Below, in pieces: positions 10,101-14,023 of a stretch of 14,023 bases of DNA. Numbering within the stretch: position 1 is the stretch's first letter; the number at the start of each line of letters is the position of its first letter. A model generated the notes under the pieces. That model worked only from the letters and a program-made list of their open reading frames with translations, searched no databases and was not told the origin of the DNA. The DNA is from Euperipatoides rowelli. Taxonomy: Eukaryota > Onychophora > Udeonychophora > Euonychophora > Peripatopsidae. Location: the NCBI GenBank assembly GCA_003024985.2, contig PXIH01S0012109.1; one strand, given 5' to 3'. The position numbers and the translations under genes are program-made.

Positions 10101-11163
10101 AAAGTGGTATGAAATCGAGGAGACAATAATTGATGCTACTCCTCTCTTTTGGAAATGGAATAGTCTAAAATAAAAGTAGTATGAAACCAAGACAATTGAT
10201 GCTTCTCCCCTCTTTCAAAAATGCAATAGTCTGAAATAAAAATGTTTTAAAATTGATGAGACAATTGATGCATCTCCCCTATTTTGAAAATGGAATAGTC
10301 TAGAATAAAAGTGGTACGAAACTGAGGAGACAATAAGCTCATAATTCGCTAAAAAAATAAATATCCGAAAAGGACTTCTTCGTTTGTTTACTATTCATAA
10401 TACTGCATTCTTCTTACTAACTACAAACTTGATCTCTCCTTTCTTCTATAATTCATAATTATAACTCGTAACTCTATTATATTTGTGGTTCTTCTGAAGG
10501 ATGCCATTTCCATTTGCAATTACTCGTCTCAGCCATAACTATGTCGATTTCTAACAGAAATGAGTAAGGAGTCATTCCATATCTAGAAAAATATCCCATA
10601 GTCAATGACCACAGAAAAATAACAGAGACACTATGACCCCTGGGGGGAGTTTGGTGGCCCAACTCGTTACGTGATAACTACCACTCCTTTACCTTTGGGC
10701 AGTATGTTGCAGAGATAACATTATAGACCCTCTTTCAAAAGTAATTGATTGTATTTCCCTTTATATTTGTTTGCTCTACTATTATGTTAGAAAAATAAAT
10801 AAACATTGTTGCCTATTATCAGGAAAAGGATGTGTTTGTATATTTATTTTTTGCTTCTGAACTATTTAAAACAAATCTGAAAGGATATTGTTGAAAAAAC
10901 CCTCAAATCAATTAACAATTTCCCAGAATGGAAAGGTGATACCAGTTGTCTCAGAATTGGCCTATTTTATCTACTAATATGCATGCTGTCTCAATCATTT
11001 CAAACTGAATATTCAATAATAAAATTCTTCTTGTTAGTAATAACATTTTTATTGACATAAGCCATTTATAACATTTTGAACTTTATTATTATAGGGAGTT
11101 TTAGAAACCTTCATTGGCCTGGGTTTTATGATTGGACCAACGATTGGTGGTGGTTTATATTTG
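1099..11163 (+). CDS. SLC18B1: Partial MFS transporter gene, SLC18B1-like; four internal exons
   Basis: This is an internal part of a gene for a 12-helix major facilitator superfamily transporter, which moves small solutes across a membrane. In the SLC18B1 group the cargo is thought to be polyamines or monoamines loaded into vesicles by proton exchange. The coding exons are 1099-1194, 5639-5712, 8071-8218 and 11095-11163. They splice to 387 nt (129 codons) with no stop and compatible phases (0/0, 0/2, 2/0, 0/0). The product runs TM2, loop 2-3 with a motif-A-like GRYFNRIGAKF, TM3, TM4 with an Arg (VVRIASAMG), a loop containing KFPDAVATT, and TM5 with motif C (GFMIGPTIGG). Three of the four donors are GTAAGT and all acceptors end in AG. 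No start codon, TM1 or C-terminal half is present. The family is secure. Assignment to SLC18B1 rather than another SLC18/DHA1-type paralogue comes from remembered similarity (ETF.GLG...GP..GG and PDG.VFI..CF.VR) and is less certain. Confidence 0.85.
1361..1530. repeat. Two degenerate direct-repeat units of about 100 bp
   Basis: ctagctaaacccgtg at about 1364 is repeated as ctagctaaacccatg at about 1465. Both are followed by a GCACCCT/GCGCCCT segment, then a TTTTGCCATGTA block, then a block ending in TATGTAG/CATGTAG. This looks like two tandem units of an interspersed repeat; the family is not recognised. Confidence 0.55.
1880..1985 (-). mobile_element. Diverged tRNA-SINE-like fragment
   Basis: On the minus strand, GGTCATGTGTTTGATCAAC is followed by AGCAGCCCCGGTGG. 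This resembles a tRNA-derived SINE around its pol III B box (consensus GGTTCGAATCC), followed by the CAGCCCCGGTG-type junction common in animal SINEs. An A-box-like CAGTTCAAGTGG lies about 60 nt upstream (1963-1974 on +). No clear target duplication or poly-A tail was found, so this is an old partial copy at best. Confidence 0.35.
2785..3060. repeat. Two ~165-bp degenerate repeats (TTCAAGATGGTG units)
   Basis: TTCAAGATGGTG followed by TTCCTGTTC(T/C)GGGTC and an ACTTCCTC segment occurs at about 2820 and again at about 2986, a spacing of about 165 bp. Both copies share a following TTGTTAGA/CTGTTAGA block. The 3' part grades into the TTCCTGTTAG-rich minisatellite that starts near 3150. Confidence 0.5.
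3150..3626. repeat. 21-bp minisatellite with 105-bp higher-order period
   Basis: This is a tandem array of about 22 units with consensus GGTGACTTCTGGTTCCTGTTA. The first half is degenerate and the second half regular. From 3360 the array has a higher-order pattern: the five-unit block starting GGTACC at 3360 recurs at 3465, exactly 105 bp (5 x 21) later, with few differences. Because 21 is a multiple of three, one frame stays open (3449-3655) and reads as a heptad-like LGDFWYL repeat. I treat that as a by-product of the array, since it lies within an intron and has no transcript evidence. Confidence 0.9.
4377..4666 (+). mobile_element. Terminal-inverted-repeat element with hairpin, copy A
   Basis: The ends are CAGGATCTCAGACTTACC at the left and GGTAGGTCTGAGATTCAG at the right, an imperfect inverted repeat extending inward through CATTGTCAT / ATGACAATG. 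An internal hairpin has arms at 4433-4448 and 4456-4471 with a 7-nt loop (TATAGAA). The same element occurs in reverse orientation at 12651-13350, with the same TIRs, hairpin and GTCAGTGT...TTAAGATTAG subrepeats. It has no coding capacity. I could not define a clear target duplication, so the superfamily is unassigned. Confidence 0.75.
4433..4471. repeat. Internal hairpin of copy A
   Basis: A 16-bp imperfect stem (CAGAGGTCGGCTTTCA against TGCAAGCCGACATCAG) encloses a 7-nt loop. The equivalent hairpin in copy B is nearly perfect, so this copy has decayed by a few substitutions. Confidence 0.8.
4794..4893. repeat. ATT / AGT trinucleotide microsatellite
   Basis: Runs of TAT/ATT units switch to AGT units (about 4806-4838) and back to ATT (about 4846-4893), with one AGAAGC interruption. 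Confidence 0.9.
5425..5458. repeat. ATT microsatellite
   Basis: A run of about ten ATT units with one ACC interruption, in the AT-rich sequence before the TM3 exon. Confidence 0.8.
5639..5712 (+). CDS. SLC18B1: MFS transporter exon: motif A end and TM3
   Basis: This 74-nt exon enters in phase 0 and leaves in phase 2. The acceptor is a polypyrimidine run ending cttttcag and the donor is gtatga. It encodes FNRIGAKFLFNAG and then the helix IIVTGVTNILFG. FNRIGAKF completes motif A (general form GxxxDRxGxRR). The position that is usually Asp is Asn here, while Arg and Gly are kept. The remainder is TM3. The last two bases (GG) make a Gly codon with the first base of the next exon. Confidence 0.85.
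5845..6430. repeat. 20-bp G-rich minisatellite growing out of GATA/GGAT repeats
   Basis: The 5' part (5845-5905) is imperfect GATA/GATGG simple sequence. It then becomes an array with consensus GTGGATGGCTGGGTGGTCAG. The 20-bp period is exact over about 6030-6110 and looser elsewhere, with unit length varying. The array ends near 6430 in GATGGATGGGTGGATGAATAG. There is no open frame of note on the plus strand, and the minus-strand frame at 5774-5968 is a translation of the repeat. Confidence 0.85.
6440..7920. repeat. Pyrimidine-rich tract with degenerate CTCTTGTACATG-type motif
   Basis: About 1.5 kb is strongly T- and C-rich on the plus strand. Variants of a motif such as TGCTCTCTT(G/A)(T/C)ACATG recur at irregular spacing, e.g. 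near 6930, 7260, 7455 and 7480. The 3' end (about 7735-7917) is almost pure polypyrimidine. A less biased gap sits at about 6960-7090. The open frames here (up to 136 codons at 7100-7510) encode only Leu/Phe/Ser/Tyr-rich low-complexity sequence, so I do not call them genes. Confidence 0.6.
8071..8218 (+). CDS. SLC18B1: MFS transporter exon: TM4 and loop 4-5
   Basis: This 148-nt exon enters in phase 2 and leaves in phase 0. The acceptor is atttctacag and the donor is gtaagt. It encodes the short loop GFLDDTPDG and a TM4 helix (FVFIFLCFVVRIASAMGTAA) followed by YMTASFAIVTCKFPDAVATTI. The Arg in TM4 followed by small residues matches MFS motif B (R..xG). The segment (C)KFPDAVAT matches the conserved loop before TM5 in SLC18B1-type proteins, where KxFP..VAT recurs. 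It is the longest exon here and the most diagnostic for the family. Confidence 0.9.
9181..10090. mobile_element. hAT-like element, 910 bp, perfect 8-bp target duplication
   Basis: The element begins CAGCCATACTCAACC and ends AGTATGGCTG, a perfect 10-bp terminal inverted repeat. Further similarity includes GGGCC near both ends. It is flanked on both sides by GTCTAGAA (9173-9180 and 10091-10098), which is part of the tandem-array unit; removing the element and one duplication restores a normal unit. The CAG...ACTCAACC terminus and 8-bp duplication fit hAT. No transposase is recognisable, so it is non-autonomous. A second inverted-repeat element appears to be inserted inside it. Confidence 0.88.
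9594..10022. mobile_element. Nested 429-bp inverted-repeat element, Harbinger-like by TTA flank
   Basis: The left arm 9594-9616 (AGCCGTATATCCACC...) and right arm 10000-10022 are reverse complements at 22 of 23 positions. Both arms are flanked directly by TTA (9591-9593 and 10023-10025). A 3-bp TTA/TAA duplication is characteristic of PIF/Harbinger, so this may be a MITE of that kind inside the hAT-like element. The interior repeats GTCGYCGAC palindromes (9621, 9633, 9677, 9706, 9761) and GTTGACAAC-type variants near the right arm. The 105-codon frame across it (9554-9871) has no recognisable domain. Confidence 0.6.
10340..11094. other. AT-rich intronic stretch, no confident feature
   Basis: I see no tandem repeat and no clear inverted-repeat element here. 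A slightly more GC-rich island at about 10630-10710 contains GTTTGGTGGCCCAACTCG, which recalls a retroelement primer-binding region but has no flanking LTR pair. AATAAATAAA at about 10793 is a chance poly-A-signal-like string inside the intron. Confidence 0.4.
11095..11163 (+). CDS. SLC18B1: MFS transporter exon: TM5 with motif C
   Basis: This 69-nt, phase 0/0 exon has the acceptor attattatag and the donor gtaagt. It encodes 23 residues: GVLETF, then IGLGFMIGPTIGGGLYL. The GxxxGPxxGG core is motif C, the antiporter signature of TM5, which is typical of drug/H+ and vesicular amine exchangers. It supports proton-coupled antiport as the mechanism (inference). No exon for TM6 is recognisable in the remaining 2.86 kb, so the next intron runs off the window. 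Confidence 0.9.
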
Positions 11164-11360
11164 GTAAGTAAAAATATTAAAATTCAAATATAAAATTAAA
11201 TTGGGGACATTTACATCGAAGTTTAACAAATTAGAGATTAGCCTTTTTTTATTTTTACAATGCTTTTATATACACTTCTCCATAAGTTATTTTTGAATTA
11301 TTTTTCTACATATAAGTTTTATAGGACCATTTTATATGAAATAATTAATGTTAAATTAGG

Positions 11361-11990
11361 TACCCACCCCCCTGACCCAATGCCCCCCCCACCCCACACA
11401 GGTAATTCCTATACCATTTGACAGATCGGGACCAAATTTGACATATTTACTCTCTGAGACCCAGTGGAAAATATAGACTATCACCAAATCAGGCCTCCCC
11501 ACCCCCCAGACCATATGGACCACCCCCAATAGGCAATTTCTGTACCCTTTGACAGATTGGGACCAAATTTGGCATATTTACTCTCTAAGCCCAGTGGAAA
11601 ATATAACAATCACTAAATCAGGTCTCCCACACCTCAGACCCTATGAACCGCCCCCAATAGGCAATTCCTATACCCTTCGCATATCTGGACCAAATTTGGC
11701 ATACTTTCTCTCTAAGATCCAGTGGAAAATATAGACTATCACTAAATCAGGTCTCCCCACCCCCAAGACCCTACGGACCACCCCCTACTGGCAATTTTTA
11801 AATGCCTGGACCAATTTTAGTATACTTATTTTCTAGGACCTAATGCAAAATATTGGTTATCATAACAACAAGGTCAGCACATCCCTAACCCTATGTTCAC
11901 ACTTCACAGGCAATTCCTTCACCCTTGGACCAATCAGGACCAAATTTGGCAATCTTAATCTATAGGAACCAATGGAAATCCCCTCCCTGA
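11361..11990. repeat. ~127-bp tandem repeat, about 5 units
   Basis: The anchor GGACCAAATTTGGCATA starts near 11431, 11562, 11689, 11810 and 11939, giving periods of 131, 127, 121 and 129 bp. Each unit also has a CCAGTGGAAAATATA block, an ATCACTAAATCAGG block, a CCCCACCCCC tract and GGCAATTCCTATACCC. The first three or four units are well conserved and the last two are decayed. The plus-strand frame at 11549-11734 is a translation of the repeat. Confidence 0.9.
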
Positions 11991-12693
11991 CAAAGCTGGG
12001 GCCTTTCTGTTAGTTGATTATAAAATGTAATTATGTTTCACTATTTTTGGGCAAAAGCTTCAAATTTTACAGATTTGTATTAGCAAATTAATTAAAAATA
12101 TTTGACTCTAGATTTTAAAAAAAGTATGAATGTAAGATCCTAGAAGATATTCATGCAACTAATTTTCCACATTTTAGGTAAACAGATATTAAAGAAGAAA
12201 AACTTAAAAGTACCATTTTCAATTTTGTCAATTTAGTTTTATTTTGCCAAAAAAATGTACAGTATGTTTAATTCATCAAATTTTCTTATCACATCTAAAA
12301 ATTTATGAAAATTCAATTTTATACTCATGTTTATATAAAAAAAAACATGACATCATTGTTAAGCATAAATCAAAGGGAAACACTTGGGTTTGCTTTGATT
12401 TGCATTTTAAAATGACGTTACCGATTATCTTTTTTTTATTATTTATAAACTTAGATTTTCACACCTCTTTAAATGAAATAAGAAAATTTGATTAATTAAA
12501 CATGATTTTTTTGGACAAAATAAATCTAAATTGACAAAGTTGCAAAATAAGGTTGATAATACACTTTAAACTGTAAAATAAGTGTATGAAATCAAACCAT
12601 TGATTCATCAAAAAGGGAAATTACCTTTTACGTTAGTACTAAGAAACTATCATCTGGATATCAGACCTACCATTGTCAGGCATCCTATTAGAC

Positions 12694-13121
12694 CATGGGT
12701 TTCCAACTCTGTGCCCATGAGCCCCATGGCGCCCATTGACCAATTTCTGTGTGCCCGCCGCTGTTCAACCACAAAATGAAATCTTGNCCATGTTAACTTG
12801 GCAGCACCCGGATCTCATTGATTTAGATTGCGAGTGGTTAGGCAACCAATTTTATGCAGTTGTTTTCTTGTAAATCAACCTCGTTAATTGCACATTTTGT
12901 GCCAAGTTAACACGGGCAAACTTGAGTGCAATGCACGCAGACGGCCAAATTGAGTAGTTGTGGGGATAGTTAGATAATTGTCTAAATACAGGCGGAATCC
13001 AGGTTCTACGCATTTTTTACTTCTGCGCATATTTTTGCCATTATGGAAAATATAGATGGTGCCCGCTGCCATACCGGTATTTTAAAATGTGCTCTAGGGT
13101 ACAAAAAAGTTGGAACCCCTG
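12694..13121. mobile_element. hAT-like element, 428 bp, inserted in copy B
   Basis: The termini are CATGGGTTTCCAACT and, read inward from the right, CAGGGGTTCCAACTT, the classic CAGGGGTTCC-type hAT end. It is flanked by a perfect 8-bp duplication TATTAGAC (12686-12693 and 13122-13129). It has no transposase coding. One ambiguous base (N) is at 12787. The open frames at 12582-12779 and on the minus strand at 12884-13206 cross element boundaries and are not genes. Confidence 0.85.
12791..12912. repeat. 13-bp perfect inverted repeat inside the 428-bp element
   Basis: TGTTAACTTGGCA (12791-12803) is reverse-complementary to TGCCAAGTTAACA (12900-12912), with a 96-nt interval. It could be a subterminal pairing of the element or the remains of a smaller insertion. 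Confidence 0.7.
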
Positions 13122-13260
13122 TATTAGACAATCTACTAATCTTAACTGTACACTGACCCAGGCTCCAAATGAATATAATAGCAAATATCTCTAATCTTAA
13201 CTGCACACTGACCCTAACTCCAAATTAAATATTAACGCAGAAATAAATAAAACAACAGCT

Positions 13261-13303
13261 ATCAGAGGTCGGCTTGCAGATAGAATGCAAGCCGGCCTCT
13301 GAT
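13261..13303. repeat. Internal hairpin of copy B
   Basis: An 18-bp stem with one mismatch (ATCAGAGGTCGGCTTGCA against TGCAAGCCGGCCTCTGAT) encloses the 7-nt loop GATAGAA. It is the counterpart of the hairpin at 4433-4471 and is better preserved. Confidence 0.85.
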
Positions 13304-13633
13304 TGACTGTTTTTGGGCTACATAACAATGGTAGGTCTTAGATCCAGACGCTAGTATTAAGTATAACCCAGTAGCTTAGATGAAAATAAAATGATACTTA
13401 AAGAAAATATGTTTTTAGATACATTCTTAGAGCTGAAAATACATTTAGAGTCCATTTTTTAAATTAATTTACTATCTAGATACTCATGGATGCAAATAGA
13501 TTTGTGAAGCCACTTGAATAAAAAGTTAATTAGACCTGTTAATAAAGTTAGTAATTTTTTTATAAGAATATAATCAGTGATTATTAATATTATTATTAAA
13601 AGAATAAACAAATTAATATGGAAGTTAAATAGG

Positions 13634-13680
13634 CTTCAGGCGCAGAACTTCAATGGAAGTAACGCTTATGCGCCCTGAAT
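13634..13680. repeat. Short inverted repeat TTCAGGCGCA / TGCGCCCTGAA
   Basis: Two arms of about 10 bp (one unpaired base) flank roughly 25 nt in otherwise AT-rich intron sequence. The function is unknown; it may be the relic of a small element. Confidence 0.6.
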
Positions 13681-13816
13681 TGTTAGACCCCAAATTTATC
13701 AAAAATCAATTTTATTTTTTATTCAAATTAATAAATTAATTATTTATATACATTTATTTATTTTTATTTTCAAAGTAGCACACATATTAGCTTTGAGAAC
13801 CACCAACAAAGTTTAT

Positions 13817-13892
13817 TGCTCGGGGGCCTGTAAGCTAAACTTTCTTTGAGGCTTAGAGGGCCTCTAGCAAATTTTGCTCACAGACCCGAGCA
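13817..13892. repeat. 76-bp imperfect hairpin flanked by ACAAAGTT direct repeats
   Basis: The arms TGCTCGGG...CTGTAAGC and GCTCACAG.CCCGAGCA pair over about 18 positions. An inner palindrome TAGAGGGCCTCTA sits in the loop region. ACAAAGTT occurs at 13806-13813 and at 13893-13900, directly abutting the right arm and three bases before the left arm. It resembles a very small MITE, but its size and the offset leave this open. Confidence 0.5.
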
Positions 13893-14023
13893 ACAAAGTT
13901 CTGCTACGTATATCACTTTTTTAGTTGTTTTTAGTTTTTTAAAACAATATTGATGTCATCAGAATAAGCCAAGATATATACTTTAGTCCCTATACAGGGA
14001 AGAAACAGTCTATAATTTAAATA

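Larger units (their letters stand above)
8510..10337. repeat. ~68-bp tandem array, about 13 units, split by a transposon
   Basis: The unit contains GGAATAGTCTAGAATAAAAG, then TGGTATGAAAYCGAGGAGAC, then AATTGATGCTTCTCCCCTC and a TTTCAAAAAT tail. Units start near 8572, 8640, 8708, 8776, 8844, 8912, 8958 (a shortened join), 9025, 9098 and 9167. Unit 10 is interrupted after GTCTAGAA at 9180 and resumes at 10091 or 10099, and the array continues to about 10337. The first 60 bp (8510-8571) is a decayed unit. Unit length of 65-72 bp allows long minus-strand frames of repeated TTFILDYSIF-type peptide, which are by-products of the array. Confidence 0.9.
8219..11094 (+). other. Intron between TM4 and TM5 exons (2,876 bp)
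   Basis: The donor is GTAAGT at 8219 and the acceptor attatag ends at 11094. The intron holds the ~68-bp tandem array and its inserted elements. From 10340 to 11094 I see AT-rich sequence with no confident feature. Confidence 0.8.
12651..13350 (-). mobile_element. Terminal-inverted-repeat element with hairpin, copy B, interrupted
   Basis: The ends are CATCTGGATATCAGACCTAC (left) and GGTCTTAGATCCAGACG (right), matching copy A in reverse orientation. Without the inserted 428-bp element and one 8-bp duplication, its length is about 264 bp, close to copy A at about 290 bp. It has two direct subrepeats, CTAATCTTAACTG(T/C)ACACTGACCC, at about 13137 and 13193. TAGTACTAAG (12634) and TAGTATTAAG (13352) flank it imperfectly but with a 7-nt gap on the left, so I do not claim a target duplication. 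Confidence 0.75.
11164..14023 (+). other. Start of intron after the TM5 exon, runs off the window
   Basis: It begins with donor GTAAGT at 11164. No downstream exon encoding TM6 was found. It holds the ~127-bp tandem repeat, copy B of the inverted-repeat element with its inserted hAT-like element, and small hairpins. About 12000-12640 and 13360-13630 are AT-rich with nothing recognisable. Confidence 0.7.

Noticed and set aside
8510-10337. CRISPR-like array
   Set aside because: The repeats are contiguous and degenerate with no unique spacers, and the context is a eukaryotic intron.
10477-10662. 61-codon minus-strand frame
   Set aside because: I see no recognised domain. It overlaps the possible retroelement-like island but has no gag, protease or reverse-transcriptase motif.
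12244-12495. 83-codon frame as a downstream exon of the transporter
   Set aside because: It is Lys/Phe/Ile-rich AT sequence without MFS helix motifs, and no acceptor/donor pair in phase 0 fits the expected TM6 segment.

Overview
The window looks like metazoan nuclear DNA, most likely from a marine or other invertebrate, though I cannot name the species. It is AT-rich, has no long uninterrupted genes, and carries short exons with consensus GT/AG splice sites. It is dense in minisatellites, microsatellites and small non-autonomous DNA transposons. There is no sign of prokaryotic operons, tRNA or rRNA genes, or CRISPR.

The only protein-coding gene I can support lies on the + strand. Four exons (1099-1194, 5639-5712, 8071-8218, 11095-11163) join in frame to exactly 387 nt (129 codons) and encode the middle of the N-terminal half of a major facilitator superfamily transporter. 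The best match from memory is the SLC18B1-like vesicular amine/polyamine transporter group. The exons cover TM2, loop 2-3 (motif A), TM3, TM4 and TM5 (motif C). Neither the first nor the last exon of the gene is in the window. Upstream exons (N-terminus, TM1) must lie before base 1 and downstream exons (TM6-12) after base 14023.

Everything else is intronic and largely repetitive. The leading intron (1-1098) holds a 261-bp hAT-like MITE with an 8-bp target-site duplication. The next intron (1195-5638) holds a diverged tRNA-SINE-like fragment, degenerate direct repeats, a 21-bp minisatellite with a 105-bp higher-order period, a terminal-inverted-repeat element with an internal hairpin (copy A), and ATT/AGT microsatellites. 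The third intron (5713-8070) switches from a G-rich 20-bp minisatellite to a 1.5-kb pyrimidine-rich tract. The fourth (8219-11094) carries a ~68-bp tandem array split by a 910-bp hAT-like element, itself apparently split by a 429-bp element with 23-bp inverted repeats. The last intron (from 11164) carries a ~127-bp tandem repeat, then copy B of the inverted-repeat element in reverse orientation, split by a 428-bp hAT-like element with a perfect 8-bp duplication, and then small hairpins near the end.

I did not find a new multi-gene system. The most notable structures are the two nested-transposon stacks (8510-10337 and 12651-13350) and the pair of hairpin-bearing inverted-repeat elements. Both were read directly from boundaries, flanking duplications and copy-to-copy comparison.
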